This document shows, piece after piece, positions 16,476 through 25,785 of a stretch of DNA of 38,576 bases. A program made the position numbers and the translations under genes. The first letter of the stretch is position 1. Each line of letters begins with the position of its first letter. The notes beneath the pieces were generated by a model that had not been told where the DNA came from, did not search any database, and was given only the letters and a program-made list of their open reading frames with translations. The stretch spans positions 1-38,576 of the forward strand of contig NZ_JBDKXB010000029.1 of the NCBI RefSeq assembly GCF_041197575.1, read 5' to 3'. This stretch comes from Thioalkalicoccus limnaeus. GTDB lineage: Bacteria; Pseudomonadota; Gammaproteobacteria; Chromatiales; Chromatiaceae.

Positions 16476-18567
16476 CGGACCCGCGGTAATAGGCCTCGAG
16501 CACGACGACGCTGTGTGGCGCGACCCGATAGCGACCTCCGTCGACAGGCGCCTGATCGAGCGGCGGGGCGATGTCCTCCGGAGGTTCGAGGGCCGTATCG
16601 ACCGAACGATGCCAGACGCGGTCGGCCCGAGCCGGTAACGCGAAGTCGGCCGCACCCTCGTCCATGTTGAGCATCACATGCAGATCGGCCTCCTCCTCGG
16701 CGCGACCGTTCAACGTGAAGGCCAGGATCCGCGCGCCCTCGTCGTCCCACGGCGGGGCCTCCAGTTCGCAGCCGTGCCAACTGATATCGGGCAGCCCGGA
16801 CGCCGGGCGGTGTCGCCCGGACAGGAAATAGCGACGTTGCAAGCTCGGATGGCGCTTGCGCAGCGCGATCAGTTCGCGCGTGAACCGGAGCAGATCGTGA
16901 TGGGTCTCCAGCAGGGTCCAATCGAACCAGGAGGTCGCATTGTCCTGGCACCAGGCATTGTTGTTCCCGCCCTGGGAGCGCATCACCTCGTCGCCAGCCA
17001 ACATCATCGGAACCCCCTGGCTGACCATCAGCATCGTTAAAAAATTGCGGACTTGCCGCCGGCGCAAGGCCAGGATTCCAGGGTCGCCGGTCGGCCCCTC
17101 GGCACCGCAATTCCAGCTCAGGTTATCGTTCGTTCCATCGCGATTGTCTTCGTGATTGGACTCGTTGTGTTTTCGATCATAGCTGACCAGATCGGCCAGT
17201 GTGAACCCATCGTGACAGGTCACGAAATTGACGCTGTTGATCGGAAGCCTCAGGTTCGCCTCGTAGAGATCGCTGCTGCCGGCGATCCGCGTCGCCACCT
17301 CGCTGATCAGCCCGCCGTCGCCGCGGACGAAACGCCGGATGCTGTCGCGATACCGTCCGTTCCACTCCATCCAGCGGTAACCGGGAAAGCTACCGACCTG
17401 ATAAAGGCCCGCGGCGTCCCAAGCCTCGGCGATGATCTTGCTCGAGGCGAGCGTATCCGAGAGCTCGATGCCCCAGATGACCGGTGGATGGGCCATCGGT
17501 TGCCCGACCCCATCGCGCGCCATCGCGCTGGCCAGATCGAAACGAAAGCCATCGACGTGCATCTCGCGGACCCAATATTCGAGGCTGTCGATGATGAAGC
17601 GGCTGACGAACGGGTGGTTCGCGTTGAACGTGTTGCCGCATCCGGTGAAATCCAGGTAGATACTCTTGTCGATCGGATCCAGGCAATAGAAGGTTTCGTT
17701 GCCGAAGCCCTTGAAATTGATCATCGGGCCGCGGGCGTTCCCTTCGGCCGTGTGATTGAAGACGACATCCATGATGACCCCGATCCCGGCGCGGTGCAGG
17801 GCCTTGACCATGTCGCGGAACTCGTTGCGATGAGCACCCTGCTCCGGATCGACGCAGTAGCCGGGGTGCGGCGAGAAGAAGCTGTGGGTGCTATAGCCCC
17901 AGTAGTTCGTCAGTCCGGCCGCCATCACCGCCTTCGGCACGTCCTGCTGGTCGAACGCCATCACCGGCATCAGCTCGACGTGCGTGATGCCGAGCGACTG
18001 CAGATACGGGATCTTCTCGATCAGCCCGGCGAAGGTCCCCGGGTGGCCGACGCGCGACGATGGGTGCCGAGTGAAGCCCCCGACGTGCAGCTCGTAGATG
18101 ATGGTCTCCTCGGACGGGATCCGCAGCGGTTGATCGCCCTCCCAGTCGTAATCGTCAGCGAGCACGACGGCGCGGAGCGAGTCGTGCGGGCGCGGTCCTT
18201 CGCGCAAGCGCCGCCCCCGATCCCAGGCCGCGGCGGTGATCTCGCGGGCCCACGGGTCCACCAGTTCGACCCGGTGATCGAAACGCCAGCCCTGGCCCCG
18301 GGGATCCTGAGGGCCCTCGAGACACCAGGTATAGTGGGTACCGGGCGGCAGATCCAGCACGAGTACGTGCCACGAGAAGAAGGTGTGATTGAGCTGCGGA
18401 TCGAGCCGGATGCGCTGGAAGGGCTCGGGGCTGGTGGCCGTCGCGTACAGCAGCAGCTCGGCACCGGTGGCATGACGGCTGTAGATGGAGAAATTGACAC
18501 CGAACTCATCGAGTGTCGCCCCCATCGGATAGCGGCGCCCCGGGCGGGTCTCATAAGGGCCTGTCAT
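16462..18567 (-). CDS. glgX: Glycogen debranching enzyme (GH13, isoamylase type)
   Basis: A 701-residue enzyme that hydrolyses alpha-1,6 branches of phosphorylase-trimmed glycogen in the cytoplasm. The start is MTGPYETRPGRRYPMGATLD, chosen over an in-frame ATG 33 bases upstream because it has the family N-terminus and an AGGA eight bases before it. A CBM48-like domain is followed by the GH13 barrel: region I VVFNHTAEGN, nucleophile in GFRFDLASAM, acid/base in IIAEAWDAAG and the third acidic residue in TCHDGFTLADLVSYDRKHN. NESNHEDNRDGTNDN is a GlgX/TreX signature. No other glycogen gene is in the window. The DUF4912-like gene overlaps its 3' end. Confidence 0.95.
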   Translation of the reverse strand: MTGPYETRPGRRYPMGATLDEFGVNFSIYSRHATGAELLLYATATSPEPFQRIRLDPQLNHTFFSWHVLVLDLPPGTHYTWCLEGPQDPRGQGWRFDHRVELVDPWAREITAAAWDRGRRLREGPRPHDSLRAVVLADDYDWEGDQPLRIPSEETIIYELHVGGFTRHPSSRVGHPGTFAGLIEKIPYLQSLGITHVELMPVMAFDQQDVPKAVMAAGLTNYWGYSTHSFFSPHPGYCVDPEQGAHRNEFRDMVKALHRAGIGVIMDVVFNHTAEGNARGPMINFKGFGNETFYCLDPIDKSIYLDFTGCGNTFNANHPFVSRFIIDSLEYWVREMHVDGFRFDLASAMARDGVGQPMAHPPVIWGIELSDTLASSKIIAEAWDAAGLYQVGSFPGYRWMEWNGRYRDSIRRFVRGDGGLISEVATRIAGSSDLYEANLRLPINSVNFVTCHDGFTLADLVSYDRKHNESNHEDNRDGTNDNLSWNCGAEGPTGDPGILALRRRQVRNFLTMLMVSQGVPMMLAGDEVMRSQGGNNNAWCQDNATSWFDWTLLETHHDLLRFTRELIALRKRHPSLQRRYFLSGRHRPASGLPDISWHGCELEAPPWDDEGARILAFTLNGRAEEEADLHVMLNMDEGAADFALPARADRVWHRSVDTALEPPEDIAPPLDQAPVDGGRYRVAPHSVVVLEAYYRGSDAVR

Positions 18568-18657
18568 GACGAGGATCCTAGTGCATTTGCGGGAATTCAA
18601 GGCAGGTGTTCATTCGGCACCCATCGGCGTGAGCAACGCTGCGAGCCGCGGGCCGGT

Positions 18658-19797
18658 TCAGTAGCGGCGCGCCCGATCGACCCAAAACCAGGCCAGCCAC
18701 CAGGCCAGCACGGCAATCCCGGCACTGACAGCAAAGGTCGGCGCCGCACCGAAGGCGCTCCACAGGTACCCGCACAGCAAGGCCCCGGCAGCGCCTCCGG
18801 CACCGAAGCTCAAGCTATTGTACAGGGCCTGCCCGCGTCCCTGCGTGCGACCGGGAAAATAATGATAGGCCAAGTGGATGGCCGCCGCGTGAAAGGCCCC
18901 GAAGGTCGCCGCGTGCATGGCCTGCGCTAGAACCTGTACCGCGATCAGATCGGTGAATCCGGCGATCAGCAGCCAACGCAGCACCGCCAGCGCGACACTG
19001 GCGAGCAGAACACGGCGGGCGCCGAAGGCCTCCAGCAACCGATGCATGACGAGAAAGACCAGCACCTCGACGACCACGGCCCAGGCCCACAAGGCACCGA
19101 CCACCGGGGTCGCGTAGCCGGCCGCCTTCAGATGGATCGAGTAGAAGGCGTAATAGGCGCCGTGGCTCATCTGCATCAACAGGCCGGTGGCCAGGAACGC
19201 CAGGATCTCCGGCCGCCGCAGTAGTGCCATCACCGAGGGCGATGGGGTCTCCCCCCAGCGCATCGGACCCTCCGGCACCAGCAAGGAACTGACCCAGATG
19301 CCGCAATAGAGCACCAGCACGACCATCGGCACCACCGAGGTCCCCAAATGCTGCAACCCCAGGCCCAAGAGACCGACCGACAGGATGAAGCCGATCGAGC
19401 CCCACAGACGAATGCTGGCGTAACGATTGACGCGCTCGCCGAGATGGCTGAAGGTCACGGCCTCGACCTGCGGCAGCGAGGCGTTCCAGAAGAAGCTGAA
19501 CAGGACCATGACCAGCGCCATCTCGACAAATCCGTCGGCGACGAAGATCGCGGTAAAGCAGATTGTCGACAGCAGTGTCGCCAGCCTGACGATCGGCATC
19601 CGGTAGCCTCGCCGGTCGGCCAGCCAGCCCCACAGATTCGGCGCAACGATCTTGGTCGCCATCAGGATCGCGACCAACTGACCGATCGCCAGCGGCGAAA
19701 ACCCCCGCTCTTGCAGATACAGGCCCCAGTACGGCACCAGCGCGCCGAGCGAGCCGAAGTAGAAGAAGTAGTAGCTGGCCAGTCGCCAATAAGGCAT
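18658..19797 (-). CDS. MFS transporter, HcaT/LacY-like (MFS_1_like)
   Basis: A 379-residue membrane protein with about twelve hydrophobic helices. It opens with MPYWRLASYYFFYFGSLGAL and has PYWGLYLQERGFSPLAIGQL and the loop motif NLWGWLADRRGYR between helices 2 and 3. It resembles the HcaT/nucleoside-symporter branch of the major facilitator superfamily. The substrate is unknown. It lies 51 bases downstream of aroC on the same strand, an association also known in pseudomonads, so it may be transcribed with aroC. Confidence 0.87.
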   Translation of the reverse strand: MPYWRLASYYFFYFGSLGALVPYWGLYLQERGFSPLAIGQLVAILMATKIVAPNLWGWLADRRGYRMPIVRLATLLSTICFTAIFVADGFVEMALVMVLFSFFWNASLPQVEAVTFSHLGERVNRYASIRLWGSIGFILSVGLLGLGLQHLGTSVVPMVVLVLYCGIWVSSLLVPEGPMRWGETPSPSVMALLRRPEILAFLATGLLMQMSHGAYYAFYSIHLKAAGYATPVVGALWAWAVVVEVLVFLVMHRLLEAFGARRVLLASVALAVLRWLLIAGFTDLIAVQVLAQAMHAATFGAFHAAAIHLAYHYFPGRTQGRGQALYNSLSFGAGGAAGALLCGYLWSAFGAAPTFAVSAGIAVLAWWLAWFWVDRARRY

Positions 19798-19848
19798 GGT
19801 GGGGCGGGCTCGTCCGGGCGGCCGCCGCGCCGTGACGAGGCGGTGGCT

Positions 19849-20946
19849 TCAGGCGTGCGCCGGAACGCGCGGTGTGGTGGGCCGAACGCCGGCGTTCTGA
19901 CCGCGATGGCGCAGGAGATGATCGATCAGGACCAGCGCCACCATCGCCTCCGCGATGGGTGTGGCACGGATGCCGACACAGGGGTCATGGCGGCCCTTGG
20001 TGACGATCTCGGTCGCGGCGCCGGTGGTATCGATGGTGCGCCCGGGCAGGCGGATACTCGAGGTCGGCTTCAGCGCCAAGCGCGCGACCAGGTCCTGGCC
20101 GGTCGAGATCCCGCCTAGGACCCCGCCGGCGTTGTTGCTGACGAAACCGGCCGGCGTCAGCGGGTCCCGGTGTTCGCTGCCGCGCTGCGTCACGACCGCG
20201 AAGCCGGCACCGATCTCGACGCCCTTGACGGCATTGATCCCCATCAAGGCATGCGCGATGTCGGCATCGAGCCGATCGAACACCGGTTCACCGAGTCCGG
20301 GCGGGACGCCGGTCGCGACGACCGTGACCTCGGCACCGATCGAGTCGCCGTCCTTGCGCAACGCATCCATGAAGGCCTCGAGCTCGGCGACCCGCGCCGG
20401 GTCGGGACAGAAGAAGGGATTGGTCTCGATGGCGTCCCAATCGACGGTCGCTGGGCGGATCGGACCCAACTGCGACAGATAGCCACGCACCTCGATGCCG
20501 TGCTGGACGAACAGATACTTCTTCGCGATGGCCCCGGCGGCGACGCGGATCGCGGTCTCGCGCGCGGACGAGCGACCGCCGCCGCGGGGATCGCGCCGCC
20601 CGTACTTCATCGTGTAGGTGTAGTCGGCGTGACCGGGTCGAAACCGCTCGGCGATCTCCGAATAGTCCTTCGAGCGCTGGTCCTCGTTCTCGATCAGGAG
20701 CCCGATCGGCGTGCCGGTCGTGTGCCCCTCGAAGACCCCGGAGAGGATCCGCACCCGATCCGGTTCGCGTCTTTGCGTCGTATGGCGCGAGGTGCCCGGC
20801 CGCCGGCGATCGAGGTCTCGTTGCAGATCCGCCTCGCACAAAGGCAGGCCGGGCGGACAGCCATCGACGATCCCGCCGATCGCCGGGCCATGGCTTTCGC
20901 CGAAGCTGGTCAGCACGAAAAGCTTGCCGATGCTGTTTCCGGACAT
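19849..20946 (-). CDS. aroC: Chorismate synthase
   Basis: A 365-residue enzyme that converts 5-enolpyruvylshikimate-3-phosphate to chorismate, the last step of the shikimate pathway, using reduced FMN. All three signatures are present: GESHGPAIGGIVDGCPPG near the N-terminus, the central GHADYTYTMKYGRRDPRGGG with RSSARETA, and the late RGSEHRDPL with NNAGGVLGGISTG. Length and start (MSGNSIGKLFVLTSFGESHG) are exactly as in the family. It is on the minus strand, 40 bases after the TolC-family stop and 51 bases before the MFS gene. Confidence 0.98.
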   Translation of the reverse strand: MSGNSIGKLFVLTSFGESHGPAIGGIVDGCPPGLPLCEADLQRDLDRRRPGTSRHTTQRREPDRVRILSGVFEGHTTGTPIGLLIENEDQRSKDYSEIAERFRPGHADYTYTMKYGRRDPRGGGRSSARETAIRVAAGAIAKKYLFVQHGIEVRGYLSQLGPIRPATVDWDAIETNPFFCPDPARVAELEAFMDALRKDGDSIGAEVTVVATGVPPGLGEPVFDRLDADIAHALMGINAVKGVEIGAGFAVVTQRGSEHRDPLTPAGFVSNNAGGVLGGISTGQDLVARLALKPTSSIRLPGRTIDTTGAATEIVTKGRHDPCVGIRATPIAEAMVALVLIDHLLRHRGQNAGVRPTTPRVPAHA

Positions 20947-20986
20947 CAGGAGTGACTCTAGCCAGTGCGGGACGCAAACCAGCCCA

Positions 20987-22336
20987 TCAATAGGCCGGCG
21001 GAGGGATGATGTCGTCGGGGTTCAACCAGGCATTGCCCCTCGCGAGCACGTCGCGCGTCAGGGTGCTGGTCGCCTCGTGCAGCCGAATGCCATTGATGAT
21101 GTACTCGTAGCGGGCGCTCAAATACTCGAACTCGGCCTCGAACAGCCGCTGCTGGGCGGCCAGGACATCGACCTGAGTTCGGGTCCCGACCTCGAGCCCG
21201 GCCTGCGTCGACTCGAGCGCCGAGCGGGTCGACACGATGGCCGCCTGGCGGGCCTGGACGTCGCTGATATTGGACAGCACGCCGCGGAAGGCGTCCTTGA
21301 CCTGATTCAGCACGGCCCGGCGCTGCTGATCGAGGCGATCCTGCGCGGCACTGAAGTCGTAGCCGGCCTGGCGGGTCCGCGAGGCCACCGCGCCGCCCTG
21401 GAAGATCGGGACATTGAGCTGGAGCCCGATGAAGGCGGTATCCGAGTCGGTATTGAACTCGGCCCCGGAGCGAGCGAGGCTGTAACCGGCCTGCAGATCG
21501 AGGGTCGGCAAATGCCCGCTGCGCTCGATGTCGATCTGCCGTTTGGCCGCCTCCGCGGCTTGTTGCGCGGCGACGATCCCGAAATTGTTTACCAACGCTG
21601 TCTCGGCCCACTGGTCGATGTCGTTCGGCTCTGGCGGCGACAAGGGCAGCGTGTCGCCGAGCCGGGCCAAGGGCACCCGGATCGGGCCAACGATCCGCCG
21701 CAACGCCTCCCAGGCGTTATCCAGACCGTTCTCGGCCGCGATCAGGTTGGCTCGCGAGCGGTCGAAGGCCGCCTGGGTCTCGTTGACATCGGTGATCGCG
21801 ACCAACCCGACCTCGAAACGCTGTTGGGATTGCTCCAACTGCCGCTCGTTGGCCCTTACGAACGCCTCCTGAACCCGCACCAGATCGGCCGCCCGCAGAA
21901 CATTGAAATAGGCCACCGCCGTGCGAACCATCAGCGCGATCTGGACGTCCCGATACTGGGCCTCGGCCTGGGCGATGGTCGCATCGCTCTGGGCCAGACG
22001 AATCCAGTTGGCACGGTCGTAGACGGACTGAGACAAGACCGCCGACAGATCTTGCTGATCGAAGGTCTCGTTGCGGCTGAAACGCCCCCCGGCATTCTGG
22101 CCCCGGGCCGAGACGTTCGAGTAACTCGTCGACCCCTGGAGCCCGATGTTCGGCAGCAACAGCGCTTGTGCCTGAGGTTTGATCTCGCGCGTGGAGAAGA
22201 GGATCTGCTCGGCCTCGCGGACGGCCGGGTCATTCTGGACCGCAAGATCGTAGATATCGAGCAGGTCCTCGCCCTGACCCAACATGGGCAAGCCCAGGCA
22301 TAGGAGGCTCATGATGACAGACAGTCGCTTCAACAT
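20987..22336 (-). CDS. tolC: TolC-family outer-membrane efflux channel
   Basis: A protein of about 449 residues from the ATG at 22336, which begins MLKRLSVIMSLLCLGLPMLG. This N-terminus looks like a signal peptide; the frame extends 12 codons further up but without a better start. TolC repeat features are clear: DLLDIYDLAVQNDPAVREAE and the coiled-coil segments LMVRTAVAYFNVLRAADLV...QRFEVGLVAITDVNETQAAFD. The second repeat has GLQLNVPIFQGGAVASRTRQA and GLEVGTRTQVDVLAAQQRLF. It should form the trimeric outer-membrane duct for efflux pumps and type I secretion, and is the only such gene in the window. A promoter probably lies in 22337-22453, but I could not define it. Confidence 0.95.
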   Translation of the reverse strand: MLKRLSVIMSLLCLGLPMLGQGEDLLDIYDLAVQNDPAVREAEQILFSTREIKPQAQALLLPNIGLQGSTSYSNVSARGQNAGGRFSRNETFDQQDLSAVLSQSVYDRANWIRLAQSDATIAQAEAQYRDVQIALMVRTAVAYFNVLRAADLVRVQEAFVRANERQLEQSQQRFEVGLVAITDVNETQAAFDRSRANLIAAENGLDNAWEALRRIVGPIRVPLARLGDTLPLSPPEPNDIDQWAETALVNNFGIVAAQQAAEAAKRQIDIERSGHLPTLDLQAGYSLARSGAEFNTDSDTAFIGLQLNVPIFQGGAVASRTRQAGYDFSAAQDRLDQQRRAVLNQVKDAFRGVLSNISDVQARQAAIVSTRSALESTQAGLEVGTRTQVDVLAAQQRLFEAEFEYLSARYEYIINGIRLHEATSTLTRDVLARGNAWLNPDDIIPPPAY

Positions 22337-22453
22337 CCTGATCGCGTCCTTTTCGCGTAAACGAGGCGACATAAACTACCATAAGTCGGGGGTGGTCGAG
22401 GCACCGATGATGCCGCGTCGAGGAGCGCGCGCGTAACGATTGTCCGCCACGCC

Positions 22454-23065
22454 TCACGCCTCCCCCAGCAACGAGGGCAAGGTCGCCAGGTAAGCCGTCA
22501 CGCCATCCATCAGCATCTGGATGGCCATCATGATCAGCAACATCCCGGTCAATCGCACCAGCGCCCGCAAGGTCCGCGGTCCGAGCAGCTCCATCAGGAA
22601 GCCCGAGGCAATCAGGATGCCGGCACTCAGTCCCCAGGCCAGCGACATGGCGCCCCACCAGACCCAGAGTTGCTCCGGTTCGCGGCTGACCAACAACAAG
22701 AGCGCCGCGACTGCCGAAGGTCCGGCGATCATCGGGACGGCCAGCGGCACGATGAAGGGTTCCTCGGTGCTGTCATGGCGCGCCTTGTCGTCCGGCTCGG
22801 GAAAAACCATCCGTAGCGCGATCAGGAAGAGCACGACGCCGCCAGCGATCCCGAGCGCCGGCTGTTTGAGACCGAGATGACCGAGGATCGCCTCGCCGGC
22901 GAACAGGAACAGCAACAGCACCGCGTACGCGATCAACATCTCGCGCGCGATCAGGCGCAGACGTCGCCGCCTCGGATACCGCGCCAGCAAGGCTTGGAAC
23001 ACCGGGATGTTCCCGAGCGGATCCATGATGATGAAGAGCAGGATGACAGCCGACAAAAAATCCAT
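22454..23065 (-). CDS. MarC/YhgN-family membrane protein
   Basis: A 203-residue integral membrane protein with six hydrophobic segments. It opens with the family pattern MDFLSAVILLFIIMDPLGNIPVF, has the MLIAYAVLLLFLFAGEAILGHLGL helix pair, and later VPLAVPMIAGPSAVAALLLL, a MarC hallmark. The biochemical role of MarC proteins is not established; the early link to antibiotic resistance was withdrawn. It sits between the TolC and GGDEF-EAL genes on the same strand, with gaps of about 117 and 78 bases. Confidence 0.92.
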   Translation of the reverse strand: MDFLSAVILLFIIMDPLGNIPVFQALLARYPRRRRLRLIAREMLIAYAVLLLFLFAGEAILGHLGLKQPALGIAGGVVLFLIALRMVFPEPDDKARHDSTEEPFIVPLAVPMIAGPSAVAALLLLVSREPEQLWVWWGAMSLAWGLSAGILIASGFLMELLGPRTLRALVRLTGMLLIMMAIQMLMDGVTAYLATLPSLLGEA

Positions 23066-23143
23066 CGCGACTCCTGGTCACCGACCAGGCGGGCCAGCCC
23101 CGCCAAGGGGGCACACAAATTTCGCCATCTCCTCCGAGGTCGA

Positions 23144-25663
23144 TCAGGGGCCATCAGTGTGCGTCGACGCCGCGGTCCAAGCCGGGTCGGGCCGCCACTG
23201 CCGGATCCAGTCGGGAAGCCGCTCGGGGGACATCGGCGGTGCGATGCCGTAGCCTTGAGCGAGATCGCAGCCCAGGGCGAGCAGATGGAGACCGTGCTCG
23301 ACGGTCTCGACGCCCTCGGCAATCACGGCGCGGTCGAAGGCCTTCGCCAGCCCGATGACACCGGCGACGATGGCGCGATCCTCGGCATCGCGCAGCATAT
23401 CGCGGATGAACGACTTGTCGATCTTCAGCGCGGTCACCGGCAGCAGCTTCAGGTACGTGAGAGAGGAGTAGCCAGTGCCGAAATCGTCCAGTGCCGACTG
23501 GACACCGAGCTGCCGACACTCCTCGATGAGCTGGCTGACGTGCGCCAAGTCGTTGATCGCCGCTGTCTCGGTGATCTCGATCTCCAGGCCACCGCCATCG
23601 CCGACGCCAGCTCGACCCAGGTGAACGGCGAGTTGCGCGACGAAGCTGGGCCACTGCAGATGCCGGGCCGCGACGTTGACGCTGACCCCCATCCGCAGCC
23701 CCTGGTTCTGCCAGACGACCAGTTGGTGCAAGGCCGCCTCGATCACCCAGTCGCCGACCGCGACGATCAGGTCGCTGTCCTCGATCAACGGAAGGAACTC
23801 GGCCGGGGCCAGCAAGCCGCGGTCGGGATGATGCCAGCGGATCAGCGCCTCGACACCTCTGACCTGGCCCTGCCGCATGTCCACCTTGGGCTGGTAGTGG
23901 AGGACGAATTCGCCATCGGCGAGCGCCCGCTCGATGCGGTGGATCGCCTTCTGGCGCTCGAAGCCAGCGGTATCCTGATGGTCGTCGTAAAAGAAGTAGG
24001 TGTTCTTGCCGAGCTGCTTCGACCGGTACATCGCCTGGTCGGCCTGGCGGATCAGCGTATCGCTGTCGACGGACCGATCCGGAAACAGGGTGACACCGAT
24101 GCTGGCGGTGACCGACAGCCGCTGCCCAGCGACGTCGAACGGCCGCCCGACGGTCGCCAGGATACGCTGCAGGATCTCGACACAAGCCGTCGGCTCCGAC
24201 AGGTCGGCGAGCAGGAGGATGAACTCGTCGCCACCGACCCGGGCCACGGTATCGTTGCCGCGCACCTCGGCCCGAAGACGCTCGGCGAGCTGGACCAGCA
24301 GGTGGTCCCCAGCGCCGTGACCATAGCCGTCGTTGACCGGCTTGAACCCGTCGATGTCGAGGAAACAGACCGCGAGGCGGGTCCGCTCCCGCTGTGCCCT
24401 GGCCATCGCTTGATGCAAACGGTCGTGCAGCAGCATGCGGTTGGGTAGGCCGGTCAGCGCATCGAAATGGGCGATCCGCTCCAGCTCGGCCGCCTGGCGC
24501 TTGAGGGCACTGATGTCGGTGACGATGCCGACATAGTGGGAGGTCGCGCCCTGATCATCGAGCACCGCCGAGATGGTCAGCTGTTCCGGATACATTTCGC
24601 CGTTCTTGCGGCGGTTCCAGATCTCGCCACGCCAGACCTTTTCCTCGTGCAGCGACAGCCACATGGCGCGGTAGAAGTCGGGACCGTGACGGCCGGATTT
24701 GAGGATCGCCGGGGTACGCCCGATCAACTCGCTGCGGTCGTAGCCGGTGATCCGTACGAACGCATCGTTCACATCGATGATCGCGGCTTGCGGATCGGTA
24801 ATCACGATCCCTTCCTGCGTATGCTCGAAGACACTGGCGATCAGCTTCAGTCGGGTTTCGGCCCGCTTGCGGGCGGTGATGTCCTGGAAGGTCACGGCGA
24901 ACTGACCGGGCGCCGGGCAAAAGGCACGAACCTCGAAGTGCTTGTCGAGGGCGCTGCTGTAGGACTCGAAGGCATCCGCCTCGCCGGTCAGCGCCACCCG
25001 CCCATAACGGCTGATCCAGGCGGCTTCGGTATCGGGCAACAGGTCGCGGACACGGCGGCCCACGACCTCCTCAGCGCGCAGGCCCGTCATCCTCTCGAAC
25101 GCCGGGTTGACGGCCAGGAACCGGTAATCGCAGGGACGCCCCGCGTCATCGAGGAGGATCTCATGCACCGCGAAGCCGTTGATCATCTCGGTGAACAGGA
25201 TCTTGAATCGGTCATCGGATGACAGGCGGCCGCTCGCGGCGCGGGCCAGCGCGGCACCCTTGCGCGCGGTGATGTCCTGGATGGTCTCGATCGCGCCGAT
25301 CATCTCGCCGTGCGGTCCATGCACGGGTGCCGCCGCGAAGGCGAGCCAACGCCCGCCGCCGGGGAAATGCGGGAAGTGATCCTCTGCCTCGTAGGCCCCG
25401 TCGAGGACAGCCGACCGCCGCCAATTGGCATAGTAATGCGCAAAGTCCGCCGCCGTCGCCCCGGCGACGATCAGGTCCGCCAGCACAGGGCGCGCCTCCG
25501 CGTAGAAGGGGCGCCATTGGTCGCATGTCCCGACCATCGTGGGTGCCGACACGCCGGTCAGGTGCGCGCAAGCCTGGTTCCACTGGATGACTCGGCGATC
25601 GGCGTCGATCACGAAGGTCGCAACCGGGGACCATTCGATGAGATCTCGTCCAGTCAGCAGCAT
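23144..25663 (-). CDS. Triple-PAS GGDEF-EAL cyclic-di-GMP protein
   Basis: An 839-residue cytoplasmic signalling protein with no membrane helices. Three PAS domains occupy about residues 1-130, 150-265 and 270-395; each ends in a linker like TIQDITARK, TFQDITARK or TDISALKRQ. A GGDEF domain follows (LTGLPNRMLLHDRL, DIDGFKPVNDGYGHGAGD) with GGDEF at 477-481. It is preceded by RGND, an intact RxxD inhibitory site. The EAL motif is at 605-607 in VEALIRWHHP, and the loop-6 segment DDFGTGYSSL is present. Both catalytic halves look competent, so it may make or break c-di-GMP depending on the PAS input. The PAS ligand is unknown; PAS 2 contains a CPAPGQFAV segment. Confidence 0.94.
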   Translation of the reverse strand: MLLTGRDLIEWSPVATFVIDADRRVIQWNQACAHLTGVSAPTMVGTCDQWRPFYAEARPVLADLIVAGATAADFAHYYANWRRSAVLDGAYEAEDHFPHFPGGGRWLAFAAAPVHGPHGEMIGAIETIQDITARKGAALARAASGRLSSDDRFKILFTEMINGFAVHEILLDDAGRPCDYRFLAVNPAFERMTGLRAEEVVGRRVRDLLPDTEAAWISRYGRVALTGEADAFESYSSALDKHFEVRAFCPAPGQFAVTFQDITARKRAETRLKLIASVFEHTQEGIVITDPQAAIIDVNDAFVRITGYDRSELIGRTPAILKSGRHGPDFYRAMWLSLHEEKVWRGEIWNRRKNGEMYPEQLTISAVLDDQGATSHYVGIVTDISALKRQAAELERIAHFDALTGLPNRMLLHDRLHQAMARAQRERTRLAVCFLDIDGFKPVNDGYGHGAGDHLLVQLAERLRAEVRGNDTVARVGGDEFILLLADLSEPTACVEILQRILATVGRPFDVAGQRLSVTASIGVTLFPDRSVDSDTLIRQADQAMYRSKQLGKNTYFFYDDHQDTAGFERQKAIHRIERALADGEFVLHYQPKVDMRQGQVRGVEALIRWHHPDRGLLAPAEFLPLIEDSDLIVAVGDWVIEAALHQLVVWQNQGLRMGVSVNVAARHLQWPSFVAQLAVHLGRAGVGDGGGLEIEITETAAINDLAHVSQLIEECRQLGVQSALDDFGTGYSSLTYLKLLPVTALKIDKSFIRDMLRDAEDRAIVAGVIGLAKAFDRAVIAEGVETVEHGLHLLALGCDLAQGYGIAPPMSPERLPDWIRQWRPDPAWTAASTHTDGP

Positions 25664-25785
25664 GACATTCTCATTCCCGACAGGTCGTGCTCGTCATGCG
25701 GGCATGGCCGTTGTCCCGGCCGAGCGTCGCGCGCATCACCCGTGTTTCATCGGCACCGGATGGCCGACGCCCGCGTTTGGCGAGA

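Noticed and set aside
17053..18930. 625-codon plus-strand frame opposite glgX
   Set aside because: No start signal or domain, and composition typical of an antisense shadow; glgX is unambiguous.
22877..24448. 523-codon plus-strand frame opposite the GGDEF-EAL gene
   Set aside because: An antisense shadow; the minus strand contains all GGDEF and EAL motifs.
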